Source of the DNA: Megalonaias nervosa
Taxonomy: Eukaryota > Mollusca > Bivalvia > Unionida > Unionidae
Assembly: GCA_016617855.1 (NCBI GenBank)
Contig: JAECUM010016761.1
Span: 1 to 64,000, forward strand
Direction: 5' to 3'
Length of the DNA: 64,000 bases
Numbering within the stretch: position 1 is the first letter of the stretch; each line of letters starts with the position of its first letter. Made by a program: the position numbers and the translations under genes. The notes below the pieces were generated by a model. The model saw nothing but the letters and a program-made list of their open reading frames with translations. It had not been told where the DNA came from and searched no databases. Below, in pieces: positions 1 through 11,315 of the stretch.

Positions 1-78
1 CTCTTTGGTTTTGTAACGATAAATTTACACGATCCAAGGTCAAGATATCGCAACGGACTTGATACAATTTTTGGATAA
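1..78 (+). CDS. A32/FtsK-type packaging ATPase, C-terminal 25 residues (partial)
   Basis: The open frame runs from the window edge to a TAA at 76-78 and reads LHDPRSRYRNGLDTIFG at its end. The C-terminus of the ATPase-like gene of element C (53,886 on the minus strand) is nearly identical, with only a few substitutions. The protein would be the motor that packages DNA into the capsid. Only the tail is visible, so integrity of the gene cannot be judged. Confidence 0.7.
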   Translation, partial: LFGFVTINLHDPRSRYRNGLDTIFG

Positions 79-85
79 AAATTAT

Positions 86-331
86 AGCAGCAGTAGAGCT
101 AATTTAGCTGAGTGTGGTTCTCCAGTACTCATTATTGATAATATCTATATGGCTGTTTAATTTATAGCAGCAGAGAGGGTGAATGACATACGTACGTGAC
201 CAGATTGTGAAAAAATCTGGTCAATTAAAGGAGTTTTCATTATTAAGACAAAAACTTATTTTTTTCAGGGAACCCTTAATTTTCAAAAATAAGGTCTCTA
301 CAAAGTTGTAGGGTTCACCCTCTCTGCTGCT
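86..331. repeat. Terminal inverted repeat of element L with internal inverted copies
   Basis: An 18-nt sequence at 166-183 (AGCAGCAGAGAGGGTGAA) is perfectly complementary to the element end at 314-331, so the end could fold back on itself over 166 bp. A third, degenerate copy (AGCAGCAGTAGAG) lies at 86-98, 7 bp after the ATPase stop. Element C has the same arrangement at 53,631-53,648 and 53,861-53,878. Nothing between the copies looks coding. Confidence 0.7.
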
Positions 332-479
332 TATGCAGCATTTATAATACGTAGTCAGTGGAAGTCTGAGATTCTGTTTTGGGTAATTAGTCATATACTG
401 ATTTGTCAATTTATGCCAGTAGCTAGTTAGTCACATACTAATTTGTTAATCTGTGCTTTGTTTTCTTGTGTCGTTTCAG
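332..479. other. Host flank between element L and DIRS fragment
   Basis: AT-rich sequence with a short near-repeat (agtcatatactgatttgtcaat and agtcacatactaatttgttaat around 388-454). No gene is seen. Confidence 0.5.
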
Positions 480-1439
480 GAGGAATGTTTAATATAAGCA
501 TGAAATGCTTATTCAAAGCGATCATCCTTTCGGCATTGAAGGGAAGGAAAGACGGAAGAAATCAAGGTTGACAATCTACAGTTCATTGTTGGCAGTACCC
601 ATTCATTGGGGATTATTCCTAATTTTAGGTTCCCCATGAGGCGCAAGTCCCCTTGCATGCCTGAGAATGGCCTTCGGGCCTGTAAGTCTGGGCACATGGG
701 TTCATGCCATATCATTATGGGCTGTCCCGCTGTCACTTCTATCCTGACATCACCAACCATCCAGCCGACACGGCAATCCAGCCAACTCCAGCAGTCCAGC
801 TTTACCAGCATGAGTCCTTTTCATTGAAATGGTGCAGCTAAATAGCTCATACAGGGATCTTAGTGATAGATCCATCTGTCTTGCCATGCTGTCGGCATCT
901 TATCATTGCTATACTGGAGATTTCAATGAAAAATTTGTCCATTCAAACAGGCCTTTGGTGTGGATGGTACCGGTGATTGCTGGACTGTCTTATGTACTGC
1001 CAGTATCTGGGTCGATCACATGCTGTTTGCAGTGGATACATTGGAACTAATGAATATTAAAACCGCACTGTCACCGGCTGTCCAGCCATTCCAACATGGG
1101 GATCTTTTTGTCAAATTGGTCCAACCAAACTATGATTTACTGGGATCTTGGTGACAGATCTGAGGGATTGTGCACCTTTGCCTACCCTCCCATAGCACTG
1201 ATGCCAAAAATAATCTAGAAGTTACGGGGTCAGAATTGCAAGATGATTCTGATCGCTCCTCTCATGGGGGACAAATTCTGGCTCACCAGTCTACTCGATC
1301 AAGCAATAGATCTACCCAGGAACATCCCAGCCAACCTGAATCTCCTTATTCAACTATAGCCGAGGGTGTTCCGTCCCTGTCTGGACCGTTGTCGTCTGCA
1401 CGCTTGACTTTTATCAGAACAGCTTTGTGAGACAAACAA

Positions 1440-2400
1440 TTTAAACCTTTGATTGTGGAGAGAATCTTGAGAGCAAGAAGGCCCTTGACTCCAAAAGCTA
1501 ATGAGGGGAAGTGGTTTATGTGTAGGGACTGGTACCAGATCCATCACATTGTCCCTTTGAGTGCCTCAACTGGCCAGATATTTTCTCGGGCTCTTTGAGG
1601 AGAAACAGCAGGACCCAATCACTATCAAGGGCTATTGCTTAATGATACTGGACACCTTCCAACATCATAACAGATATGACGTTGGGCATGATAGACCTTT
1701 CAGATCTTTTAGCCAATTTTGATCTCAATCGACCAAAATCCCTAACCATGTTTCCAAAATGGAATTTGTCCTGGGTTCTAACCAATGGCTCAACTGAAGT
1801 AAGTTCAAGCCTCTAGCCCACACTTCACTAAAGTTCTATCATACAAGACATGTTTCCTGATAGCTTTAGCTTCTGCATGCAGGGTAAGTGAGCTACATGC
1901 CCTTTCCATCAATCCAGACTATCTTCAGTTCCGAGTGGATAGTTCAGTGGGCCTCCTGACACAATCAGGCTTTGTAGCCAAATACTGATTGCCATCGATC
2001 AGTAACCAAAGAGTTGTCATTCACTCCCTCTCTTTCATAGACAACTCAAGAGCAGCAGCCATGCAAGATCCTGTCCACACTCTCAAGCACTACATGAAAT
2101 GTACAGGGAAAGTCATGGCATGCATAATTGTCTCTTCCTCCTGGTACAGTCTGGACAACAAGACATCACCCCTAAAGCCCTTGTTTCGTGGCTGAAGTGG
2201 GTTGTATGCTCGGTGTAGTCTGAGATCTCTCAAGATCACAGTCACCTCATGAAGATAGAAGCTCATTAGATTAGACTGATCTCTGCGAACCTTGTGTTGC
2301 AGCATACATCTTGATCCAAGATATTGTAGAAGGTGTTGACTGGCATGTAGAGTCTATTTCTCAAGTTCTCACTCAGAGATTAGCATCACAGCAACAGACT
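1440..2400 (+). pseudogene. DIRS-like tyrosine recombinase, broken
   Basis: In the family this enzyme inserts the circular cDNA by site-specific recombination through a catalytic Tyr with an R-H-x-x-R set. The first catalytic Arg box is visible at about 1,863-1,902 as ALASACRVSELHAL. The second, H-x-x-R-like, box lies near 2,243-2,282 in another frame, followed by a stretch resembling the end of the domain, where the Tyr should be (LKFSLRD, near 2,355-2,375); I cannot place the Tyr with certainty. N-terminal helices resembling the SAM-like core-binding domain precede it (1,440-1,700). Several in-frame stops and at least two frame changes show it is dead. Confidence 0.65.
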
Positions 2401-2649
2401 CTGAATCTGACAACTGGATCAATCAATACAGCCTTGTTAACATTGCTGGATTCGCCAGTGAAACTTTTATAGGGAAGATTTTAACTTCATTTTCTCAACT
2501 GTAGAGTCCTGGGTCAAGGGATCCCAGGCTGTGTTGCTTCTGTAATTAGGAAAATGGGTTATCTTTCACATGGGGAAACCAGCTATTCTTCTCCAGAAGG
2601 ATACCCGAAGTAGAGGTCGGGATGCTCAGCATCCCCTCCACTTATTACT

Positions 2650-2990
2650 GATTCTCCTAACATAATGTGATTGGTGAATATCTTTGAAGGAGAAAGCAGA
2701 TTTTGAAGTAAATTATTTTTCTCCGAGAATACTTACCCAATCACATAACTTAAAAGCCCTCTTAACCACCCTGCCATGTGAGCATCCTTGTTAATATCTC
2801 GCTCAGCTAAAAACTGGCGACACCAGGTGGTATCAAGGGGAGGTAATGGGCATGAGATACTTACTGCCTTTTGTCTATTTAATATAGACAGGATAAGATG
2901 ATTGTTGCCTTTCAGTAGGACTGGATTCACAAGGTAGCAGGCTAATATACCTAATGTAATATGATTGTGTAAGTATTCTCAGAGAAACAT
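2650..2990. repeat. Inverted/complementary 3' repeats of the DIRS fragment
   Basis: The segment at 2,719-2,746 (ctccgagaatacttaccc) reappears as its reverse complement at 2,964-2,992 with three or four differences. A looser complementary copy lies at 2,662-2,697. DIRS-type elements end in such repeats in place of LTRs. Confidence 0.6.
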
Positions 2991-3306
2991 AATTTGCTTA
3001 AAAGTTTGCTTTTGCCTCGTAATAAATATGTCCACAACAAATAAGTATTATATATAATTTTCTTAACAGCCATTATATACACATCACGAGGGATTTAAGT
3101 GTCATGACTTAAAGTTGATAAATCTATAACAATTGATTTTATTCTAAATTGTAACAAAATAAATTTTAAGTATTGTAGTAAAGATGATGAATTATAAAGA
3201 TTAAAATTTGCATTAGTAGCCTCTTCAGTCATAAACAATTGTATCTCAAATGTTGGCATCCATTTTAAATTTATTGTGGATTTCTTTAATCATATTTTTA
3301 TTCCAG
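2991..3306. other. AT-rich intron with 3' splice site
   Basis: No coding signal. A pyrimidine-rich stretch ends at TTCCAG (3,301-3,306), the acceptor for Ig exon 1. Confidence 0.5.
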
Positions 3307-3681
3307 TTCCCGTTACCACTGTTCTTTTGACGAATACCTCTAATGAAATATTAACCTCAACAATAAATGTTGTCAGAGGAGGAACTATTTCTATCAGATG
3401 TAGCACTGCTCCTCATGGCAGCAGACCTCGTGCAACATTTCGTTGGTACAATAAAACCATGAACCAGCCACCAGTACTGTTTGGGAACCAATCTGTTTCC
3501 TCTATAACTGACACAGTAATGGAACCAGGGCAGCCAGTATCAGACCTGGTAATATCCTATAGTACACTGACACTCACAGGATCAATATTGTATCAGAATG
3601 TGTATATATTCTGTGAAGCTCGAGATGAGACAAACACTGGGAACTATACACAGTCTGGGGAAGTTCAGCTCAACATAGTGT
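3307..3681 (+). CDS. Host gene, Ig-domain exon 1 (C2-set-like)
   Basis: A 375-bp exon bounded by TTCCAG and GTATGT, phase 1 at both ends, encodes about 125 residues of one immunoglobulin-like domain. Visible hallmarks are the first Cys in ISIRCST, the Trp in TFRWYNKT and the second Cys in YIFCEARD. The 'GSRPRATFRWY' stretch resembles C2-set_2 domains of nephrin/syg-type adhesion receptors; that subfamily call is an inference. N-x-S/T sites are present. The domain would be extracellular. It is in the same orientation and phase as the exons at 6,990, 24,400 and 53,092, so all four probably belong to one multi-Ig gene. Confidence 0.75.
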
Positions 3682-6600
3682 GTATGTACATTACATTTTT
3701 CTGTTGAAGATTATTGTCAGGATTTTAAAGTTATGCAGGCAATTAATTTAAGAAATATATCCATCTTTTCATAAATTAATTTTATATAGGTTTGTAATTT
3801 CTCAGAGATGAGCAGGAATGTACAAACTAAGAAAGATGTATCATTATTTAAAATTTGATATTTGATATCAATTTTTTGTCATTGGTGTTATAAGATCAGA
3901 AGAGCTTTGTGATGGCCTGTCATCATCCATCATGCATCATCCATTGGTTAGCACAAGGTTGCTTTCACTGCCCTTTCTGAACTCGATTAGGAATCACCAT
4001 GAAACGTTAAATGCACATTGATCCCAAAGTTTAGTTTGGCATAAATCAAAATGGTGCTATTTAATTTTTGACAGATAAGTCAGAAAAGTCATCAGAGAGC
4101 TTCTGGGATGACCTATCAGCTATTGTACATTGTCCATTGGTCCGTTAGCACAAGGTTGTTATTGCTATTCCTCCTGAGCTACTTGTAGGATTGCCATGAC
4201 ACTTTAAAAACACATTTATCCCAAGTTCTGCTTGGTGCTGAATGAAAATGGTGCTGGTTTGAAATCCAAAGTAGGCCCTCTTAAAAATCATGTTATTGCT
4301 ATTTCTTCTAAATTGATGGTGAAATTGACATGATGTTTTCATCCCAAAGACTTCATATGACATCTGGTCCTAAAGAAAGGGGTCCTATTTTTGAGCTCAA
4401 ACAGCATGACAGCCAGCTTGAAAATCTTTTTATTGGTATTCTTCTTTCATGGATGGTCACATGAACATGAGGTCCTCATCAAAATGCCATTAAACTTTAA
4501 ATATACATTTTTAGATTTTTTTGACCCTAAATGAAAATGTTGCCAATTTAAAAATTATTATGGCTACTATAGCAACCAATTTGACAATTTTGTTGTTGCT
4601 ACTCCTTCTAACTGGAAAGTCATTTTGTCATTTGTTTTTACAGCAGAACACTTCTTATGATGTTTTTTATTTGGTCCTAAATGAAAATGGTGCTGATCTG
4701 ACCATCATGGCAGTATTTTGTAAAATGTTCTTGTACTCCTGACTGGATGACCATATTGACATAAGGATTTCACTGAAAGATTTGTTATGGTATCTAGTGG
4801 ATCTTAAAATGGTGCAATTCTTGCATCTAATATGGATGCCATGACAGCCAGATTGAAAATCTTATCCCTACTTCTTCTACTTAATGACATGGGGTTTGCA
4901 CCAAAGGCTTCTAATGATATCTAATTGGTCTTTAGTGAAAATGATGCTGACCTGACATTAGTATGGCCACAACAGTTTGAAAATCTTGTATAGGTCAAGA
5001 ATACTCAGCAGTTAAAAGGTAGAAATGATCTTATCTTGGATTCCTGGAAGTATTTTGGGCAGTATAGAGTCAATTATTATATACTTGTTATTTTCTCCAC
5101 TAACTTTATGTTGTCAGAACCGTGTAATAATGTGTATTAGGAACTCTTTTGATTGTAAACAAACAATGTACGCTCATGCAGCAGATGGTTTAGCTTTTGG
5201 TTTATTAGATTTGAATCCATTTGAAAGTAGAGATGATAAAGTTAACAATGTGGATGAGTTTATTGAGTCACAAATGAAAGTTTCAAACAAGCAAACAAAT
5301 GTGAGAGTCACAGCATCCATAATAAACGTGAGAGATACATTATTGAAATGTCATTGTGATCATTTAAACAGTTACTTAGGACAAATATTTATAATGTTTT
5401 GCAAATAGAGTGGTTCAGACATTGACCAGTGGTCTCTAGGGTCTACAAAAGTAGCATAGATATGCATACTGAGTCTTAGGGCTATCACATATCAATCAGA
5501 TATATACTATTTTGCAAGTTGGTCAAAGCACTAAATTCAAGAAAAAACACAACTGAGGGTTTTGGTTGAAAACTAAGAGCCTCAGAGTCAATAAGCCAAG
5601 ATGAAGAAGTGTTATTTCTGCTAGCTAAATGAACTGTCAGCTTCTTTGTAAATCTCCGTGTTCAAGTTTTTTGATACAATGTTGTGGATGTTGGCTAACG
5701 ATAGAAGCCATACAGGTCATGTACTCTCCAATTGAGACCATGCAAGTAACAGGGCATAAACATATCTTGTTTAGCTGGTTATAAGGATGGCAGTAAATAT
5801 ACTTAGATTTTTGCATCTTGAATTTCCTCAAAATATACTTTCTTAGTTCTGAAAATTAGAATTACATGTCATTGGTTCCAGATTTTGATACGCACTGCAA
5901 AATTGTACTGTAATTTTGACTACATTTCCAAACGAAATTACATTCTCCTTACTGCACTCAAAATAAAATGAATGTCTCTGTGTGTGTGTGAGTGAGTGTG
6001 TGTGTGATTTGGATTTTTAACATAGCTTTAAAAAAATTTCAGTCATATCGCTATGATGTCTGCAGTGGCAATTTATAGTGATGCGTATTATTGAGGCATC
6101 TTGCTGTAGACATGTAGCATCATATCCCACCCAGTCACATTATCCTGACACCAGGCCAACCAGTCCTAACATTAAACTCTTAATGCTGAGTGCAAAGCCA
6201 GGCAGCGAAATGAATGCAATATTCCATAGCATTTTTTAAATAATTTCATTTAAAAGAATTAATATTTTCCCCAACGATTCCAAACAATCAGTAACAGGGA
6301 TGCAGTTGATTCAAGGATGTTCCCCCACTGCTCAGATCACATGTACATTGTATGGAATTTACTCAGTTAATAAATCCAGTCCATCACAAGCAGAAAAGCA
6401 GAATTGAGTTGGATCAACAGAAAAACAAAATCCATCCATTCTAGACCAACTGGAAAAGGTTTTTCAGTGCACATTCATTCACAATATGCCTCTAAATTTC
6501 AATTTTATTTAGACCAAGACGAATGCTTTTGAAACTAATGTCAAGTGCACGACAAAGTTCAGAGGTAGCTGGGCAGTGCAATGTGAACATTAATATTGTT

Positions 6601-6989
6601 ACTGTGTATTGATGAAATCTACAGTTGTGTATTTATTTTGGAATACAGTATAAATTCAGTTACTTAGTTTCTTGTAGTGTATTCTTTTTATAAAGCCCAA
6701 GGTAGAAAAATATGAATATAAAATAAAAGGTTATTGCATTTGTATAAGAAAATATGAACTCGTTTTTACGGACTAATACTGTACTTCCAATGTTGTGCAG
6801 CATTACTCAGAAACACTTGTTATAAAATCCAATACAAATGCAGTAATTCTTTTGAGGAAGTCTTGATTTTAAAGTATCATCATGAGTGTCATACCAACAA
6901 ACTGAGATGGAAAACAAAAAATGAAATTCAGATTGAAAACTCTTTCGTACATAATATTGCATTGTTCTGCATGGTATTTCATCTTTCAG
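3682..6989. repeat. Intron with degenerate repeats and a GT-rich microsatellite
   Basis: From about 3,890 to 4,990 diverged copies of a roughly 190-bp unit recur (shared pieces: 'tgaaaatggtgct', 'gttattgctattcctc'). At 5,160-5,400 a run without stops (MYAHAADGLAFGLLDLNPF) looks like decayed coding sequence of unknown origin. A TG/GAGT microsatellite lies at about 5,975-6,006. The acceptor ATCTTTCAG is at 6,981-6,989. Confidence 0.45.
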
Positions 6990-7265
6990 ATCCTCCTTTA
7001 GTCCAGCTTTCCCCAAACTACTCTGCATATAATGTGATAGAAAGAACACAGAATTTTGTTTTCAACTGTAATATCATTGAGGCCAATCCTTTGCCACAGT
7101 CAAATGGTTATAGCTGGTTCCACAAGTCAGTAGTTATGCAAGGACAAGTCTTATCCTTGTACACTATTCCAAGTGTCCAAAAGTCCGATTATGGAGAGTA
7201 CAGTTGTACAGCTAAGAATGATTATGGCAGTGGAACATCAAATTCTTTGGCGCTTAATGTACAAT
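6990..7265 (+). CDS. Host gene, Ig-domain exon 2
   Basis: A 276-bp phase 1-1 exon (acceptor TTTCAG, donor GTGAGT) encodes 92 residues of an I-set-like Ig domain. It begins with the typical 'DPP' and contains NFVFNCNI (first Cys), YSWFHK (Trp) and DYGEYSCTAKNDYG, the canonical D-x-G-x-Y-x-C signature. The domain is intact, with no stop or frameshift. Extracellular adhesion or recognition role inferred from domain type. Confidence 0.8.
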
Positions 7266-7267
7266 GT

Positions 7268-8120
7268 GAGTATATTTACACCTTGACATAGTCATTGAAT
7301 TACTATGCGTACATTATGTCATGTATTGAAAGACAACCCCACTGCCAACTATTATTGTGTTCCTTAGAGTGAGGTGATGTCTCATTTAAGTAATTTCATT
7401 ACATTATGAAGGTGAATTGTGCAAAAATAATTCAGTCTTTCAAGAAAGTCATATGGTCTTATGAAACCAAGGTCTTTCAAGGTTGTAATGTCTGTATGAC
7501 ACTCTATCTGTCCACAATAAAACAGGAAGGTCTTGAGAGCACAATGGGTAAACTGCAAGACTGTTGGTAAGAATCATAAACTGGGACAAGCTTATTGGAA
7601 TTTAATGCTTTTATGGCACAAAGAAATATTCATGTGTACACATTTCGTATTTTGTGTGATGTTTCAGTTCAATAATGAAGGGAATTTCAATAATAATATT
7701 TACACCTTGATACAGTCATTAAATTGCTATGAATACTTTAAAGTATGTATTGAAAGTCAGTCCCTGCCAATTATTACTGTGTTCTTTAAAGACAAGAGGC
7801 CTCAGTAAGGTCCTTTCATTACATAATAAAGTTGACTTGTCATAAATAATTGAGTTTTTCAAGACGATCATGTGGTCTTGTAAAACAGTGGTATTTCAAG
7901 GTTTTAATGTCTACATGATCCTTTATTTGCCAGCAAAGAAATATGAAGTTTTGAGAGCACACAGACTAAACTTTAAGATTACTGGTAAGAATCATAAACT
8001 GGGACAAGCTTTCTGGGATTTAATGCTTTCATGGCAGAAAGAAATATTCATATGTAGACATCATTTCATATCTTGTGTGATATTTCAGTGCTATAATGAA
8101 GGGAATTTCAATGATAAAAC
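7268..8120. repeat. Tandem duplication of about 420 bp in the intron after Ig exon 2
   Basis: Two diverged copies of one intronic unit lie head to tail. For example 'tacaccttga' occurs at 7,277 and 7,701 and 'gaatcataaactgggacaagct' at 7,571 and 7,989, giving a period of 418-424 bp. The first copy starts right at the exon 2 donor. Open stretches in it are not conserved as protein. Confidence 0.7.
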
Positions 8121-9877
8121 TAAACAAATATATAAAATGGAAATAAAATTTACATAAAGGCCGATCTGTATGTCTATATGAATTTTTCATTTCATAAATG
8201 GTGTCACGCATTTTTTACTTACAAAAAAAGCACACCATATGATAGAACATTTAACATTTTTGATTTCTTAAGAGACGATCTTTTATGTCTGCTTGGCATT
8301 TTCACATTATTCCATTTCTTTTGACTATTTTGAAAGGCTTACAATTTTACAAGTTACATTTGACAATGAAATGGCTGTTGATTGGGGAATATTGTATAGA
8401 CATTTGAATGCTTAAGGGAATATAAAATATAAACATTGTTATTAATTTTCTGTAATTAAATACTCATAAAAAATAATTAATTGCATCGATTGGAGAGCTA
8501 CTTTGACTATCTAATCCAGCGTTTCCATTTTATTAAAAATGTCACAACTCTTGATCTTTCATTTACAATCAATGACAGAAACTTAGATGAATGTCTGTAC
8601 TTTCAGTAATAATGACTTTCAGGCCTCTACTGAAGCTCCTCTCGGAAGAATACAAGACAACCATTACCACTTGCATATAGGTCTTCTGGACACCTGGACT
8701 CCATATGGTGTCACAAACTTGCACCTCAATGTTCTTACTTTGCTATATTTCAGCCTCACTTGGCGGTAAAGATCAAGGAGCTCACTTGGCTTTATAATAA
8801 CACTGGCACTGCTCAGGCTTTGTTTTGTACAATATGTAACAGAAAAATTGCTTTACATTCTTTTCTGACAAGAGAAGATAATGCTGTGCCTGGTAATATT
8901 ACATTAAAGCTTTGAGGTGTTGGAACTGTAGCAGATCACATAACTAAATATGTAGATTAAGTAAGACCTCTGACAACGGTGCTCATGCTAGCATAACATT
9001 AGAAGATATATTAAAGATAACATTTTAAAACACCTTGAGATATGAAGAAAGTTATTCTAAAACTGTTTTTGGTCATAGATTAAAATGTACAGCTGCTAAA
9101 GAAATCACAAACAATGGATCCAAGAGGAGTGATAAGCATTCAGTTTGTATATGATTAGATTGTAAAAGAAAAGTTAATTCTTGTTTCATTTTTACATGAT
9201 GTGATAATGTTTTTAAAACAAGTCAGTTGTAGTTTATCATGAAAATGCTGTTGGATTTTGTGGCAGTTACCATATTTACCACATATCTTGGGACACAATA
9301 AAAAAAATGATTTTTTTTTAACTCTCCAAGAACTTATGGTTAAACATATTGCTATCATTTACGAATGTACATGCTCACAACTTTATTTTGAAATATGACT
9401 TGAAAGAAAAAAAACAAATTAAAAAACTTGAATCTTTTGTTCATGAAGATGAATGAAATGCTCCAATTAGTATGTGAATAAAATAAAGATAATTCTATTT
9501 CTAGTAATTTGGTCCAAATTTGAAGTTTCTCGCACTGTTAGTTCAAAAGTTATAATAATTTTACTAAAATTGGACAACAAAACACCTGGAACAATTTGTT
9601 TACTTCACATTCTAGAACATGTACTTCAGCATGCAGTTTCTCATGAAAACTTGTCACAAATTAATCCTAGAAATCTTTCAGTAAGATAAAGGTAATTAAT
9701 CAGTACAATATTTGTCCAAATTTTGAAGTCCACATCATCACTATGTCAGTAATAACAATATTACTTTAATGGTGAATAAAAATGTCCACATCACATTGCA
9801 AAAACGTACTTCGTTTTTAAAACTGCCAATTCTACATCAGTTGTTGTCTAAACATTAGCTTTTAAGCGTTTATATAC
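8121..9877. other. Intron, no recognisable gene
   Basis: AT-rich sequence. A stretch at 8,750-9,130 has short coding-like pieces in shifting frames that I could not assign. No splice-bounded exon was found. Confidence 0.4.
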
Positions 9878-9879
9878 CT

Positions 9880-10212
9880 AGTAATGTGTTTTCCCTGGCA
9901 TTCGGTATGAACAGGGACATTGCATTCCCTGCAACCAAATTTTGTCACCCTTCTTCTCTTCTCCAGGTTGAGCGGCCAGTGAACATTCATGACAGGTTTT
10001 ATTTCTGTCAAACATTTTTTCAATGGTATATTGCACTGTTACTCTGGTAGGCTCTGGAACAAGTGCTGCAGCCTTTCCAGCTCTAGTGTCACCAACCAGA
10101 GATGCAACTAAGTCCTCCAGATAGCTCTGAAATGTTGGCCACATACTTTTGACTTTCTCTGGATTTGTGTCCCGTGCAATCACATACGCATTGTACGCCG
10201 AAGTTTCCATTA
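9880..10212 (-). pseudogene. piggyBac-type transposase, C-terminal fragment
   Basis: The minus strand encodes about 110 residues starting METSAYNAYVIARDTNP, like the region after the last catalytic Asp of piggyBac transposases ('T-x-N-A' helix). It then has a cysteine-rich tail: CHEC, and in the adjacent frame CREC and further Cys/His, ending GKTHY. In the family this zinc-binding tail binds the transposon ends. The N-terminal DDE core is absent and the tail is frameshifted, so this is a dead fragment. A MITE with piggyBac-like ends sits in element B (42,845). Confidence 0.6.
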
Positions 10213-10304
10213 GGTAAAAGAGAGAGCAGTAATGATCGAATCCCAGTAGGATATCTGATCAGAGATTTAGGTTGCTTCTCTATTTTATTTTTGAAAGGGG
10301 AAAT

Positions 10305-10422
10305 AGCTCCACACATTGAAGTACCATGCAGTGGTGTATCCTGCATTGAAGTGCCATGCACTGAAGTGCCACACATTGGTGTATCCATGCAGTGGTATAT
10401 CCACACATTGATGTAACCCACA
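10305..10422. repeat. Minisatellite, about 15-bp unit, 7 copies
   Basis: Units such as CCACACATTGAAGTA and CCATGCAGTGGTGTAT repeat in tandem. Two alternating variants (ACACATTG and ATGCAGTG) suggest a higher-order 30-bp unit. It lies between the piggyBac fragment and the broken edge of element A. Confidence 0.75.
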
Positions 10423-10489
10423 ATATTTTTTCAGATTTATGATAATATTTTTTTTCAGATTTATAAATATTTTTTCAGTCGTCTACTAG

Positions 10490-10661
10490 AATAACCTTGT
10501 CATGGCACCCAGCTCCGGATAATTTCTTTAAAAACATACTTCTTTTTCCACAGATTGCACAAATACTTTTCAGCATTATTCTATTATTTTTTTTTGTTTT
10601 TTTCTGTTGTTTCATCTTTGTTTTCTGTTTTAGTTTTGCACTTGAGACAATATGTTGACAT
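10490..10661 (-). pseudogene. Zinc-finger/PLA2-type protein, N-terminal remnant (element A)
   Basis: The start MSTYCLKCKTKTENKD matches the start of the B gene at 44,593 (TYCLKCKTKM). A CxxC pair (YCLKC) and, in another frame, a second pair (CAICG) suggest a small zinc ribbon. The gene stops matching near 10,490, where element A is truncated, so the PLA2-like part is absent. Confidence 0.6.
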
Positions 10662-10743
10662 TATATCAACGAGTTTATACAAAATTAATTGCAATCTCAT
10701 CATTAGTGTGAGAAGGTTGTTTGTCAAACTCTAAAATAAATTT

Positions 10744-11085
10744 TTAAAAATTGGTATCCTGAGGCACTTGTTTTATAAACATCACGCAGTAGTATCCACA
10801 AGTTGAAGTTCCAACTGGTTGAGTTTGATTAGACGAATAATTTATTATTTTATATTTTTTGTTGATATATTTTTTGATCAAATCGCTTGGAGGAAGTCCA
10901 AATGAATCAAAATAATTATTGCCGTATACTGCTACCCAATGCGTGCCGGATCCATCGCTGAAATTTTGTATATTTATCACACACGAGCCACCAGCAGTTG
11001 CCTCGCAATAGAGTTCATCTTTAGAATAAACTCGACTAAATCTGAAAATGGATTTTAGCTTATCAAGTATATCAAAGTTACTTAG
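10744..11085 (-). pseudogene. Adenain-like cysteine protease (element A)
   Basis: Maturation protease of the adenovirus/Polinton type (Ulp1 fold), expected to process capsid proteins inside the virion. The catalytic set is readable: His in GTHWVAVYG, Asp in YFDSFG, Gln in NQTQP and Cys in STCGYYCVMFI. The C-terminal two thirds (10,744-10,980) are open; the N-terminal part (ILDKLKS, VYSKDEL) is in other frames. It follows the small basic gene directly, as in element B. Confidence 0.75.
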
Positions 11086-11297
11086 TGCGGCCGAGTTCCT
11101 GGCAATGTTAGTCCTCGGCCGATTCCCTACAGATTTGGCAATAGGCTTCCTGCTACTCTCGCCAGAAACGGTCCTATAAATCCACCTTTACTTGTTTGCT
11201 GCGATTGTGTCTTTTGTTTCGTTGTTGTTTTTTTTTTATTTTGCTGTTGTCTTTTTTTTCATTGTTGGTTTTCTTTTTGCTGTTGTCTTTCTTTACG
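11079..11297 (-). pseudogene. Small Lys-rich/hydrophobic virion-type protein (element A)
   Basis: A Lys/Gln-rich start is followed by GGFIGPFLARVAGSLLPNL and GIGRGLTLPGTRPH, which correspond to the B protein at 43,937-44,170. A basic arm plus a short hydrophobic segment recalls the core/minor capsid proteins of adenovirus-like viruses; this analogy is inference. Internal stops and a frameshift are present. Confidence 0.55.
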
Positions 11298-11315
11298 TTG
11301 GCATTATATTTATCT

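Larger units (their letters stand above)
1..331 (+). mobile_element. Element L: right end of a Polinton-like (L/C family) element
   Basis: This is the terminal 331 bp of an element that begins left of the window. It holds the last 25 codons of a packaging ATPase followed by about 250 bp of non-coding end sequence. The element stops at AGCAGCAGAGAGGGTG (read inward on the minus strand, 314-331). The same terminus opens element C at 53,631, also next to the ATPase C-terminus and about 252-255 bp from its stop, so L and C are copies of one family in opposite orientation. The bases after the end (332-337, TATGCA) would be its 6-bp target duplication; the other side is not visible. Confidence 0.75.
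480..2990 (+). mobile_element. Degenerate DIRS/Ngaro-type (tyrosine recombinase) retrotransposon
   Basis: The plus strand carries fragments of a DIRS-order coding region: a weak RNase H-like stretch (about 950-1,150), a linker at 1,160-1,430 of the kind that follows RNase H in DIRS/Ngaro polyproteins, and a tyrosine-recombinase region (about 1,440-2,400). The 3' part (2,650-2,990) has complementary segments, as expected for the inverted/split repeats of this class. Stops and frameshifts break all frames. The reverse transcriptase core is missing or unrecognisable, so this is a 5'-truncated fossil. Confidence 0.65.

Noticed and set aside
5025..5408. 127-codon plus-strand frame as an exon
   Set aside because: No splice sites at matching phase and no domain recognised; likely decayed repeat sequence.
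10165..10421. Open frames on both strands over the minisatellite
   Set aside because: They follow from a 15-bp repeat whose length is a multiple of three; no protein similarity.
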